Counted from the stretch's first letter, positions 7,219 through 15,880 are shown. The stretch is 64,000 nt of DNA from Flavobacterium praedii (GCF_026810365.1 NZ_CP113948.1:3435001-3499000), one strand, 5' to 3'. Translations and numbers: made by a program. The notes: generated by a model not told the origin, from the sequence alone.

Positions 7219-9117
7219 ATGAGCGACGCTTTAAAACACGAATGTGGGATAGCTTTAGTTAGACTTTTAAAACCTCTTGAATTCTATAAAGAAAAGTACG
7301 GCACTGCATTTTATGGTATCCAAAAAATGTATTTAATGATGGAGAAACAGCACAACCGTGGTCAAGATGGTGCTGGTTTTGCAAGTATAAAAATGGATGT
7401 AGAACCTGGTGAAAGATACATTAGTCGTGTACGATCCAATCATGCTCAGCCCATTCAAGATGTTTTTAAACAAATCAATGATCGTATAAATGAAGAAATG
7501 CTGGCTCATCCTGAATATGCAGATGATGTGCCAAAATTGAAGGCAAATATTCCATATATTGGAGAACTGTTCTTAGGCCACGTCCGTTATGGTACTTTTG
7601 GTAAAAACAGTATCGAAAGTGTTCATCCTTTTTTGCGTCAAAGCAATTGGATGCATCGAAATCTAATTTTGGCTGGAAATTTTAACATGACTAATGTTAA
7701 AGAGCTTTTTCAAAACCTTGTAGAATTAGGACAGCATCCCAAGGAAATGGCGGATACCGTTACAGTTATGGAAAAAATTGGTCATTTTTTGGACAAAGAA
7801 GTGATGCAATTGTACCAGGATTGTAAAACGGAGGGGCTGTCAAAAAGAGAAGCTTCGCCTGTTATTGCTGAACGATTGGATGTTGCCAAAATTTTAACCC
7901 GTTCTTCAAAAAATTTAGACGGAGGATATGCTATGGCTGGTCTTTTAGGGCATGGCGATGCGTTTGTGTTTAGAGATCCTGCAGGTATTCGACCAGCATA
8001 TTATTATCAAGATGATGAAATTGTAGTAGTAGCATCCGAACGCCCTGTGATTCAAACTGTTTTCAATGTTCCTTTTGATAAAGTTAAGGAAGTAGAACCA
8101 GGTAGCGCTTTGATTATCAAAAAAAACGGAGACGTTTCTATGAAAGAAATCCTTACTCCTACTGTAAAAAAAGCGTGTTCTTTTGAACGCATCTATTTTT
8201 CTAGAGGAAGTGATGCCGAAATTTATCAAGAAAGAAAAAAATTAGGAAAACTTATTTTGCCAGCCGTTTTAGAATCGATAGATAATGATACTGATAATAC
8301 CGTTTTCTCTTATATTCCAAATACAGCTGAAACTTCTTTTTACGGTTTAGTTGAAGCTGCTCAAGATTTTTTGAACCAAAGAAAGAAAAATTATATTCTT
8401 GAAAACAAGGAGGTACTGAATGCGGATTCTTTAGAAAAATTATTGTCTGTAAAAATCAGAACGGAAAAAGTAGCCATAAAAGATGCGAAATTAAGAACTT
8501 TTATCACCGAGGATAGTAGTAGAGATGATTTAGTGGCGCACGTCTATGATGTGACTTATGGAGTTATAAAGCCATCAGATAACCTTGTTATAATTGATGA
8601 TAGTATTGTAAGAGGAACTACTCTTAAAATGAGTATTATCAAAATGATGGATCGTTTGAATCCTAAACGAATTGTTATTGTTTCTTCTGCTCCTCAAATC
8701 CGTTTTCCAGATTGTTACGGAATTGATATGGCAAAACTAGAAGGACTGGTAGCTTTTAAAGCAGCTTTAGAATTATTAAGAGAGCGAAATTTGTATCACA
8801 TTGTAGACGAAGTATATGCAAAATGCAAAGCACAAGAGAACTACAATGATTCTGATGTTGTAAATTATGTTACCGCTATATACGAACCTTTTTCAGCTCA
8901 AGAAGTTTCGGATAAAATAGCTGAAATGCTTAGTTCTCCAGAAATTAAAGCAGAAGTGAAAATTATATTCCAAACGGTAGAGGATTTACATATTGCATGT
9001 CCAAAAAATCTTGGCGATTGGTATTTTACTGGAAATTATCCAACACCAGGAGGGAATCGTGTAGTAAATAGAGCTTTCATGAATTTCTATGAAGGCAAAG
9101 ACGCAAGAGCATATTAA
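7219..9117 (+). CDS. PurF-like amidophosphoribosyltransferase, long form
   Basis: 632 residues, longer than typical PurF (about 470-510). N-terminal class II glutamine amidotransferase domain: MSDALKHECGIALVRL, with the expected nucleophile Cys9 preceded by an eight-residue leader that would have to be removed. RYGTFGKNSIESVHP and the NFNMTN segment also fit this domain. The C-terminal phosphoribosyltransferase domain has the PRPP loop LVIIDDSIVRGTTLKMS. The canonical reaction is PRPP + glutamine to phosphoribosylamine, the first step of purine synthesis. Extra length lies between the domains (around 300-440) and at the C-terminus (GDWYFTGNYPTPGGNR). Flavobacteria commonly carry such a long form beside a standard purF, so this may be a paralogue with altered regulation. 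Confidence 0.88.
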   Translation: MSDALKHECGIALVRLLKPLEFYKEKYGTAFYGIQKMYLMMEKQHNRGQDGAGFASIKMDVEPGERYISRVRSNHAQPIQDVFKQINDRINEEMLAHPEYADDVPKLKANIPYIGELFLGHVRYGTFGKNSIESVHPFLRQSNWMHRNLILAGNFNMTNVKELFQNLVELGQHPKEMADTVTVMEKIGHFLDKEVMQLYQDCKTEGLSKREASPVIAERLDVAKILTRSSKNLDGGYAMAGLLGHGDAFVFRDPAGIRPAYYYQDDEIVVVASERPVIQTVFNVPFDKVKEVEPGSALIIKKNGDVSMKEILTPTVKKACSFERIYFSRGSDAEIYQERKKLGKLILPAVLESIDNDTDNTVFSYIPNTAETSFYGLVEAAQDFLNQRKKNYILENKEVLNADSLEKLLSVKIRTEKVAIKDAKLRTFITEDSSRDDLVAHVYDVTYGVIKPSDNLVIIDDSIVRGTTLKMSIIKMMDRLNPKRIVIVSSAPQIRFPDCYGIDMAKLEGLVAFKAALELLRERNLYHIVDEVYAKCKAQENYNDSDVVNYVTAIYEPFSAQEVSDKIAEMLSSPEIKAEVKIIFQTVEDLHIACPKNLGDWYFTGNYPTPGGNRVVNRAFMNFYEGKDARAY

Positions 9118-9196
9118 TTAATTTTCCCGATAATCGATTATATGGGTACTTAGTCGGATTTATTTTTTAAATTTTATTTATAAAAGTACATTTGTT

Positions 9197-9270
9197 CTAC
9201 CATGATTTAGTAGGTTAAGTTTATGGTAGATTTGGGGCAAAAAGGGTGAAAGTAAAATTTCACCTTTTTT
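9197..9270 (+). ncRNA. Candidate sRNA copy 1
   Basis: -10 TACATTTG at 9187-9194. 5' stem CTACCAT (9197-9203) / ATGGTAG (9223-9229) closes a 19-nt loop containing AGTAGGTTAAGTTT. The linker ATTTGGGGCAAAAA follows, then terminator GGTGAAA (9245-9251) / TTTCACC (9258-9264) and six T. This copy is the most diverged: its loop is one base shorter than the others and its terminator loop is gtaaaa instead of gtaaca. Confidence 0.75.
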
Positions 9271-9424
9271 ATTGGAATAAAGTCAGGGTTTAGTTTTTTT
9301 GTTTCAATTTTCAGAAACTAAATTTTTTTAATTGTGCTGAAAATCAATATTTTAGTAGGTTATCGACTATTTGAGGAATTTATCGACTATATTTTTATTC
9401 ATAAACTTATCATAGTATATTTGA

Positions 9425-9499
9425 CTACCATGATTTTAGTAGGTTAAGTTTATGGTAGATTTGGGGCAAAAAGGGTGAAAGTAACATTTCACCTTTTTT
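9425..9499 (+). ncRNA. Candidate sRNA copy 2
   Basis: -10 TATATTTG at 9416-9423. 5' stem CTACCAT (9425-9431) / ATGGTAG (9452-9458), terminator stem 9474-9480 / 9487-9493 with T-run to 9499. Its upstream box contains an exact direct repeat ATCGACTAT at 9362-9370 and 9382-9390, which shows the 20-bp spacing best. Confidence 0.78.
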
Positions 9500-9665
9500 A
9501 TTGGACAATAGTCAAGATTTTAATGTTCAATAAAATTTTTAACCATAAAATAATTGCTAAATACACTATTAAAAGTATTGAAAATCAATTAGATAGCAAA
9601 TAAACGAGTATTTAGGATGTTCATCGAATATATTTCTATTAGCAGTAATACTATCGTATATTTGA

Positions 9666-9740
9666 CCACCATGATTTTAGTAGGTTAAGTTTATGGTAGA
9701 TTTGGGGCAAAAAGGGTGAAAGTAACATTTCACCTTTTTT
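9666..9740 (+). ncRNA. Candidate sRNA copy 3
   Basis: -10 TATATTTG at 9657-9664. 5' stem ACCAT (9668-9672) / ATGGT (9693-9697), one mismatch at the outer pair. Terminator stem 9715-9721 / 9728-9734 with T-run to 9740. Linker identical to the other copies. Confidence 0.78.
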
Positions 9741-9908
9741 ATTGGAATATAGTCACCTTTTAAATTCTATATGTTTGGCATCAATACCTATTAATTACAA
9801 TAATAAGTGCTATAATGAATCTGTAAATCAGTTAATTATCAATTAAACGAGTATTTAGGATGTTCATCGAAAATAATTTTATAACAGTATATTTCAAATT
9901 ATATTTGA

Positions 9909-9984
9909 CTATCATAATTTTTAGTAGGTTAAGTTTATGGTAGATTTGGGGCAAAAAGGGTGAAAGTAACATTTCACCTTTTTT
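9909..9984 (+). ncRNA. Candidate sRNA copy 4
   Basis: -10 TATATTTG at 9900-9907. 5' stem CTATCAT (9909-9915) / ATGGTAG (9937-9943): the C-to-T change keeps pairing as a U-G wobble, which supports a folded RNA. Terminator stem 9959-9965 / 9972-9978 with T-run to 9984. Confidence 0.78.
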
Positions 9985-10153
9985 ATTGGAATATAATCAA
10001 GATTTTAGTTCTATAAAATATTTTTTGAATTCTATAATTAAGAATATAATAACAAGTCAAATACTCTGAAAATCAATTATTTAGCATATAAACGAGTATT
10101 TAGGATGTTCATCGAAAATATTTTAAAATAAAGAATTACCATCGTACATTTGA

Positions 10154-10229
10154 GTACCATAATTTTTAGTAGGTTAAGTTTATGGTAGATTTGGGGCAAA
10201 AAGGGTGAAAGTAACATTTCACCTTTTTT
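10154..10229 (+). ncRNA. Candidate sRNA copy 5
   Basis: -10 TACATTTG at 10145-10152. 5' stem TACCAT (10155-10160) / ATGGTA (10182-10187). Terminator stem 10204-10210 / 10217-10223 with T-run to 10229. Core downstream of the loop identical to copies 2-4. Confidence 0.78.
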
Positions 10230-10307
10230 ATTGGAATAAAGTCAAAGCCCCATAACCCTTAAAGGAGGAATAAAAAGCAATTATAAGAACAAATTTTCGA
10301 GGATATT

Positions 10308-10363
10308 AAAAAAAAAGAGGTAAGTAAAAGATTTTTAAAATCCTTTTCTTACCTCTTTTTTTT
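10308..10363. terminator. Bidirectional terminator between the sRNA array and sod
   Basis: An A-run (10308-10316), stem GAGGTAAG (10317-10324) / CTTACCTC (10348-10355), then a T-run (10356-10363). Works as an intrinsic terminator on either strand: it ends sod on the minus strand and any read-through from the array on the plus strand. Confidence 0.85.
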
Positions 10364-10395
10364 ATTCTATAATTCCCCCTTGAGGGCTAAGAGTC

Positions 10396-11004
10396 TTATT
10401 TTTCTAAAGCAAAACGTCTAGCCACTTCAGTCCAGTTAATTACATTAAAAAATGCTTCAATATAATCCGGTCTTCTGTTTTGGTAATGCAAGTAATAAGC
10501 ATGTTCCCAAACGTCCATAGCAAGAATTGGAGTCCCTCCACATCCATTTTCTGGCATCAAGGGATTGTCTTGATTTGGAGTTCCGCAAACTTCAAGTTTA
10601 CCTCCTTTTTGTACACACAACCATGCCCATCCAGAACCAAATTGTGTTGCACCAGCCTTCGAAAATTTCGCTTTAAATTCTTCAAAAGTACCAAAAGAAC
10701 TTTCAATAGCGTCTAACAATTCACCAGTAGGCAAACCTCCACCATTTGGCGACATTACTGTCCAAAACAAATTGTGATTGTAAAATCCACCACCATTGTT
10801 ACGAACCGCTGCATTCGTTTTATCTAGGTTAATTAAAATGTTTTCAATCGTTTTTCCTTCCAAATCAGTTCCAGCAATAGCTGCATTCAAATTGGTGGTA
10901 TACGCATTGTGATGTTTTGTATAGTGAATTTCCATTGTACGAGCATCAATATGAGGTTCTAATGCGTCATACGCATAAGGTAATTGTGGTAATTCAAAAG
11001 CCAT
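10396..11004 (-). CDS. Superoxide dismutase (Fe/Mn family)
   Basis: 202 residues, full length. Converts superoxide to hydrogen peroxide and oxygen. Metal ligands: His in [20 protein letters not shown], the second His in the helix NHNLFWTVM, and Asp/His in [18 protein letters not shown]. The signature DVWEHAYY fits both metals; Fe, Mn or cambialistic use cannot be decided by eye. No signal peptide, so cytosolic. Monocistronic; a candidate -10 (TAATTTTG, minus strand) lies at 11047 to 11040. Confidence 0.96.
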   Translation of the reverse strand: MAFELPQLPYAYDALEPHIDARTMEIHYTKHHNAYTTNLNAAIAGTDLEGKTIENILINLDKTNAAVRNNGGGFYNHNLFWTVMSPNGGGLPTGELLDAIESSFGTFEEFKAKFSKAGATQFGSGWAWLCVQKGGKLEVCGTPNQDNPLMPENGCGGTPILAMDVWEHAYYLHYQNRRPDYIEAFFNVINWTEVARRFALEK

Positions 11005-11039
11005 AATATAGTTGTTTAATGATTTATAAATATTTTATT

Positions 11040-11047
11040 CAAAATTA
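11040..11047 (-). promoter_or_regulatory. Candidate -10 element of the sod gene
   Basis: TAATTTTG on the minus strand fits TAnnTTTG, about 36 bp before the start codon. No good TTG -35 was found at the expected distance. Confidence 0.45.
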
Positions 11048-11135
11048 AACATTTAACTTTGGAATATATAATTCTATTTTGTTATAATTTCATCAAATAA
11101 AATGATAGTGTAATTCTTACTATAAAATCTCTAGT

Positions 11136-11231
11136 AATTAGGAGCTATTTCCTGCTGTACACTATATCTTTTTATCTCGTCCAAAAAAAAGACGAGATAA
11201 AAAGGATGCCGTTCCCATCAGGGCTAGGGCA
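11136..11231. repeat. Flavobacterial palindromic interspersed repeat, copy A
   Basis: Left box GGAGCTATTTCCTGCTGTAC, then a hairpin TTTTTATCTCGTC / GACGAGATAAAAA (13 bp, loop of about 8), then right box GGATGCCGTTCCCATCAGGG. The boxes are almost identical to those of the copy at 38587-38692, but the hairpin stem sequence differs completely. Sits between the divergent sod and AddA-like genes. Confidence 0.85.
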
Positions 11232-11299
11232 TTAGGCATTTTAGGAATCATTAGTAAAATTCAAAAATATAAATCGTTAATCCTCATTCAAAAATAAAA

Positions 11300-14200
11300 A
11301 TGGAAAGACCTTCTTTCGCCATATACGATGCTTCCGCAGGTTCGGGAAAAACATACGCTCTTGTCAAAGAATACCTCAAAATTATTCTTACGGCAAACAA
11401 GAACGACGCTTACCGAAATATCCTTGCCATTACGTTTACCAACAAAGCGGTGCACGAAATGAAAAGCCGAATTGTAGGTAGTTTGTCCGAATTTGCCAAA
11501 GACGAACCCAATGCCAAAGCGTTGGAATTAATGCAGGATTTGGCAATAGATACGGCACTTTCAATCCTTCAAATTAAAACCAAATCCCAGCAAATCATCA
11601 AGCATATTATTCATAATTATGCTGCTTTTGATATATCCACGATTGATAAATTTACGCACAAAGTTATCCGCGCATTCGCACACGATTTAGGATTGCCCAT
11701 GACTTTTGAGGTGACTTTGGATACCGAAAACCTTTTAATTGAAGCCGTAGATGCGATCATTGCACAAGCAGGTGAAGACGAAACTCTAACCAAATTGCTC
11801 ATCGATTTCACGATGGAAAAAACCGATGATGATAAATCTTGGGACATCTCTCGCGAAATTCTGGAAACGGGAAAATTAGTGCTGAATGAAAATAGCCGAA
11901 ACGAGATTGTCCATTTTCACGACAAATCGATCAGTGATTTTATAGCTGTAAAAGAAAAATTAGTTAAGGTCTGTGCAACTTTAGAAAAAGAAAATGCAAC
12001 CCTTGCCGTAACTTCGTTGTCATTAATTGATAAAAATGGAATTGATTTAAAATCTTTTTCCAGAGGAACTTTTCCCAATCATCTTCAAAGTATTGCTGAT
12101 GAAAAGTTCAATCCGAAAAATAAAATGTTTAGGGAGTTCGAAGACATTGCTATCAATAAAACAGCCAAAGACCGCGCTTTAATAGAAAATATCATCCCTG
12201 AATTACTACAAACTCTTGCTGAAATTTACAAGAACTTCGAAAAGCGAAATTTCTATAAGGCGTTTTTAAAAAACATAACCCCCTTATCTTTATTAAATAC
12301 GGTAAGTAATGAATTGGCAAAAATTCAAAATGAACAAAATGTGCTTTCGATAACGGAGTTCAATGCGATTATTCATCGCGAAATACAAAATCAGCCAGCT
12401 CCTTTTATATATGAACGATTGGGCGAGCGCTACCGTCACTTTTTTATTGACGAATTTCAAGACACTTCCGAAATGCAATGGCAAAATCTGATTCCGCTTA
12501 TTGATAATGCACTTTCGGGTCAAGATGATTCGGGTCAAAAAGGAACTTTAATGATTGTGGGCGACCCAAAACAGTCCATTTACCGCTGGCGTGGCGGAAA
12601 AGCAGAACAGTTTATTGAGTTGAGCAAAGACCAAAATCCTTTTAACAATCCCGATAAAAAACTCGAACATTTAGACAAAAATTATAGAAGTTTTTCGCAG
12701 GTAATCGAATTCAACAATGATTTCTTTCAATTGTTGTCGAATGAGTTTAACAATGCAGATTATAAAGATTTATACGAAAATCACAGCCATCAAAAGATAA
12801 ATAATAAGGTAGGTGGTTATGTGAATATTTCTTTTTTGCCAGAAATTGAAACTTCAGATGAAGATGAAGAATCTCTAGATAAAGCCGATTTGTATGTTTT
12901 GGCTACTTTAGAGACCATTAAAAAAGTAACTAATGAAGGATTTGAATATAAAGATATTGTAATTCTAACTCGCAAAAGAAGTCAGGGAATTGCGGTTGCC
13001 AATTATTTAACGGAGCAAAGCATTCCGCTTTTGTCCTCCGAAACATTAATGATTCAAAACGCCACCGAAGTCCGATTGATTATTCATATTTTAAAATATT
13101 TAAAAAACAGTTCCGATTTAGAATCAAAGGCTAACTTTTTGCAATATTTGGCACAACACAAACAAAAGGAATTGCCTATTCATGACTTTATAGCCAAAGG
13201 AATGGAATTGAAAGAGGAACTGGCTTTTGAACAATGGTTGGAGAACTGCAATATTGAGCTTTCTTTTCAAAATATTAGAAAAAAATCATTGTATGAAGCG
13301 GTTGAGATTATTGTTTCAAAATTCCTAGCCTCCCCCGCACCCGAAGGGGGAGCTACTAAGATTGAGGAAATGCTTACGTCTAGTTTGTCAGCTCCCCCTT
13401 CGGGGGCGGGGGGGGCTTGTGGTGGGGCTTATGTTCAGTATTTTCTAGACATTGTTCTAGAACGCGATGTTCGTAATCAAGCAGGAATTTCAGATTTTCT
13501 CAATTATTGGGATAAAAACTCGGAGAAATTTAGTATTCCTTCTCCCGAAGGAACAAATGCGGTTCGAATAATGACCATTCATAAATCAAAAGGATTAGAA
13601 TTTCCGGTGGTTATCATGCCTTTTGCCGAAGAAGATTACAACAGAAAACCAAAAGATAAATTATGGTTGAACTCGGAAGAGCAAGATTTTGATATGCCGA
13701 AAGTGCTAGTGGATAACAGTAGCGCTATTGAGGAATTTGGTTCAGAAGCTTCAGCGGTTTATAATTTAAAGAAACAAGAGGAATTGTTGGATAATATTAA
13801 TGTGTTGTATGTGGCTTTGACCCGAGCTGAAGAGCAATTGTATATAATCTCTCAAAATCTAAAGCCAAGAAAAGATGGTGAATATCCAAGCAATATGGCT
13901 TCTTTTTTTATAAAATATTTGATTCAACAAGGACCTTACGATGAAAATCAATTGGAATATCCTTTTGGAAATCCTGCAAAGTTGTCTGCTAAAGAAAAAC
14001 ATATTGATACGACCAAGAATATCCCAGTTGTTTTGGAGGTATTGAATCCTAAAAATATAAAAATAGCACAAAAGGAAGCATTAATGTGGGGAACGCATCA
14101 GCAGGAAGCAATCGAATTTGGTAATGTAATTCACGAAATTCTTTCTTTTGTAGCGACAAAAAAGGATGTAGAACAAGCTATAAATAGAGCGCTAGAAAGT

Positions 14201-14533
14201 GGATTAATTTCGGCACTTCAAAAAGAAATTGTTTACAATGCTATAATTGAAATAGTAAATCATCAAGATTTAGGAATGCATTTTGCTGAAGGGAACGAGG
14301 TTTTGAATGAAAAAACGATTATTCAAAAAGAAGGAGGAACAATAAAACCGGACCGAATAGTGTTTAATAAAGCCAAAGAGGTTTTTTTATTGGATTATAA
14401 AACTGGGCTTTCTAGTCCAAAGTATAAATTTCAATTGGATAATTATCAAATGGCTATTGAGAAGATGGGCTACAAAGTGGTAAAAAAAGCTTTGGTATAT
14501 ATAGGAACCGAAATCGATGTAGTACATTTGTAA
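11300..14533 (+). CDS. AddA/RecB-like UvrD-family helicase-nuclease
   Basis: 1077 residues. Superfamily 1 helicase: Walker A ASAGSGKTYALVKEY at about 10-24, Walker B FFIDEFQDTSEMQW at about 380, motif III region VGDPKQSIYRWRGG, motif V TIHKSKGLEFPVV, motif VI VALTRAEEQLY. A C-terminal PD-(D/E)XK nuclease is marked by LLDYKTG near residue 1030. Probably works with the AddB-like protein at 17447-20212 to process double-strand breaks for recombination, replacing RecBCD. The two genes are separated by kbl and an ompA-type gene, a layout often seen in flavobacteria. Residues about 676-710 (SPAPEGG through SGAGGACGG) come from a GC-rich palindrome inserted in frame (13329-13416). Confidence 0.92.
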   Translation: MERPSFAIYDASAGSGKTYALVKEYLKIILTANKNDAYRNILAITFTNKAVHEMKSRIVGSLSEFAKDEPNAKALELMQDLAIDTALSILQIKTKSQQIIKHIIHNYAAFDISTIDKFTHKVIRAFAHDLGLPMTFEVTLDTENLLIEAVDAIIAQAGEDETLTKLLIDFTMEKTDDDKSWDISREILETGKLVLNENSRNEIVHFHDKSISDFIAVKEKLVKVCATLEKENATLAVTSLSLIDKNGIDLKSFSRGTFPNHLQSIADEKFNPKNKMFREFEDIAINKTAKDRALIENIIPELLQTLAEIYKNFEKRNFYKAFLKNITPLSLLNTVSNELAKIQNEQNVLSITEFNAIIHREIQNQPAPFIYERLGERYRHFFIDEFQDTSEMQWQNLIPLIDNALSGQDDSGQKGTLMIVGDPKQSIYRWRGGKAEQFIELSKDQNPFNNPDKKLEHLDKNYRSFSQVIEFNNDFFQLLSNEFNNADYKDLYENHSHQKINNKVGGYVNISFLPEIETSDEDEESLDKADLYVLATLETIKKVTNEGFEYKDIVILTRKRSQGIAVANYLTEQSIPLLSSETLMIQNATEVRLIIHILKYLKNSSDLESKANFLQYLAQHKQKELPIHDFIAKGMELKEELAFEQWLENCNIELSFQNIRKKSLYEAVEIIVSKFLASPAPEGGATKIEEMLTSSLSAPPSGAGGACGGAYVQYFLDIVLERDVRNQAGISDFLNYWDKNSEKFSIPSPEGTNAVRIMTIHKSKGLEFPVVIMPFAEEDYNRKPKDKLWLNSEEQDFDMPKVLVDNSSAIEEFGSEASAVYNLKKQEELLDNINVLYVALTRAEEQLYIISQNLKPRKDGEYPSNMASFFIKYLIQQGPYDENQLEYPFGNPAKLSAKEKHIDTTKNIPVVLEVLNPKNIKIAQKEALMWGTHQQEAIEFGNVIHEILSFVATKKDVEQAINRALESGLISALQKEIVYNAIIEIVNHQDLGMHFAEGNEVLNEKTIIQKEGGTIKPDRIVFNKAKEVFLLDYKTGLSSPKYKFQLDNYQMAIEKMGYKVVKKALVYIGTEIDVVHL
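13329..13416. repeat. GC-rich inverted repeat inserted in frame in the AddA-like gene
   Basis: Left arm 13329-13354 and right arm 13390-13416 are near-perfect inverted copies (about 24 of 26 positions). Each contains a CCCCCTTCGGG or CCCGAAGGGGG core. The composition is far from the AT-rich surroundings, yet the reading frame stays open and adds about 30 residues of Ala/Gly/Pro/Ser type. It resembles the intergenic 'cccccttcg...aggggg' elements of flavobacteria. Confidence 0.85.
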
Positions 14534-14545
14534 AAAATAAATTAA

Positions 14546-14577
14546 TTGTCAAATAATAGAAGTTTGCAGTACTTTTG
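14546..14577 (+). promoter_or_regulatory. Candidate kbl promoter
   Basis: TTG (14546-14548), 21-bp spacer, TACTTTTG (14570-14577); RNA would begin near 14582, about 30 nt before the kbl ATG. Confidence 0.6.
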
Positions 14578-14611
14578 GGCTCTAAACTTTTAGCTTTTAA
14601 ATCAAAATAAA

Positions 14612-15805
14612 ATGTACGGTAAAATTCAACAACATTTACAATCTGAACTTCGAACTATTGAAGAAAACGGAATTTTCAAAAAAGAAAGAATAATTACTTC
14701 ACCACAAGGAGCTGAAATCACTATTTCAACGGGAGAAACAGTTTTAAATTTTTGTGCCAATAATTATTTGGGACTTTCTTCACATCCAGAAGTAGTTCAG
14801 GCGGCCAAAGACGCTATGGATACTCATGGTTTCGGAATGTCATCGGTACGTTTCATTTGCGGAACTCAGGATATTCATAAAACCTTAGAAAAAAAGATAG
14901 CCGATTTTTACGGAACAGAAGATACTATATTATATGCTGCAGCTTTTGACGCCAATGGAGGCGTTTTTGAGCCTTTATTTGGAGAAAATGACGCCATTAT
15001 ATCGGATAGTTTAAATCATGCTTCTATTATAGACGGTGTTCGTTTGTGTAAAGCAGCTCGTTATCGCTATGAAAATAGCAATATGCAAGATTTAGAGCAG
15101 CAACTAATTAAAGCAAATGAGGCAGGAGCTCGTTTTAAAATAATAGTAACTGACGGTGTTTTCTCTATGGATGGAGTTGTAGCGCCATTAGATAAAATAT
15201 GTGATCTTGCAGATAAGTATGATGCTTTAGTTATGGTGGATGAATGCCATGCTGCGGGATTTATAGGTGCTACAGGCAAAGGAACACTTGAAGCCAAAGG
15301 AGTTATGGGGCGTGTCGATATCATTACGGGGACACTAGGAAAAGCATTAGGAGGAGCAATGGGAGGTTATACTACCGCTAAAAAAGAAATAATTGAATTG
15401 TTACGTCAGCGTTCTAGACCTTATTTATTTTCGAATTCGTTGGCTCCGGCTATTGTAGGTGCATCTATTAAGGTTTTTGAATTGCTAGAAAAGGATACAT
15501 CACTTAGAGATCAATTGGAATGGAATACTAATTATTTTAAAGCAGGGATGAAAGAGGCTGGTTTTGATATCGTAGAAGGAGATTCCGCAATCGTACCAGT
15601 TATGTTATATGATGCGAAATTAGCTCAAAATATGGCTAATGAGTTGTTGAAAGAAGGAGTTTATGTTATTGGTTTCTTTTTCCCAGTGGTGCCAAAGGAT
15701 AAGGCTAGAATAAGAGTACAGTTATCAGCAGCTCACACAAAACAACATTTAGATAAGGCAATTAGTGCATTTGTAACTGTAGGCAAGAGACTTGCTGTAA
15801 TATAA
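14612..15805 (+). CDS. kbl: Glycine C-acetyltransferase (2-amino-3-ketobutyrate CoA ligase)
   Basis: 397 residues, standard length. Pyridoxal-phosphate enzyme of the alpha-oxoamine synthase family: 2-amino-3-oxobutyrate + CoA to glycine + acetyl-CoA, second step of threonine breakdown after threonine dehydrogenase. Motifs: [15 protein letters not shown] near the N-terminus, [17 protein letters not shown] (cofactor Asp/His), and [15 protein letters not shown] with the Schiff-base Lys. A threonine dehydrogenase gene is not in the window. Own promoter; also close behind the AddA-like gene (78 bp). Confidence 0.93.
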   Translation: MYGKIQQHLQSELRTIEENGIFKKERIITSPQGAEITISTGETVLNFCANNYLGLSSHPEVVQAAKDAMDTHGFGMSSVRFICGTQDIHKTLEKKIADFYGTEDTILYAAAFDANGGVFEPLFGENDAIISDSLNHASIIDGVRLCKAARYRYENSNMQDLEQQLIKANEAGARFKIIVTDGVFSMDGVVAPLDKICDLADKYDALVMVDECHAAGFIGATGKGTLEAKGVMGRVDIITGTLGKALGGAMGGYTTAKKEIIELLRQRSRPYLFSNSLAPAIVGASIKVFELLEKDTSLRDQLEWNTNYFKAGMKEAGFDIVEGDSAIVPVMLYDAKLAQNMANELLKEGVYVIGFFFPVVPKDKARIRVQLSAAHTKQHLDKAISAFVTVGKRLAVI

Positions 15806-15850
15806 TTGTTAAATTTTACAATTCCAAGGTGTATTATTTAACATTTTATT

Positions 15851-15880
15851 TTGATGTTACAGAAAATCATCCTACTTTTG
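15851..15880 (+). promoter_or_regulatory. Promoter of the OmpA-family gene
   Basis: TTG (15851-15853), exact 19-bp spacer, TACTTTTG (15873-15880). One of the best matches to the flavobacterial consensus in the window, fitting an abundant outer-membrane protein. Confidence 0.8.

Larger units (their letters stand above)
9135..10232 (+). repeat. Tandem array of five sRNA-like transcription units
   Basis: The 1.28-kb gap between the PurF-like gene and sod holds five units at 229-245 bp periods. Each has (i) an upstream box of two CGAnTAT-like half-sites about 20 bp apart, starting at 9135, 9364, 9605, 9848 and 10093; (ii) a TAnnTTTG -10 starting exactly 52 bp later at 9187, 9416, 9657, 9900 and 10145; (iii) a roughly 75-nt conserved core ending in an intrinsic terminator. 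No TTG -35 occurs at 17-23 bp in any unit. Spacers have diverged while box, -10 and core are kept. Units 3-5 share almost the same box; units 1 and 2 have drifted. Confidence 0.85.

Noticed and set aside
9187..10232. CRISPR array
   Set aside because: Repeats are about 75-100 bp with 140-170 bp of related, not unique, spacing; each unit has its own -10 and terminator; no cas genes nearby.
11136..11231. Insertion-sequence remnant
   Set aside because: No transposase frame and no target-site duplication seen; structure is box-hairpin-box, same as 38587-38692, so treated as a palindromic repeat.
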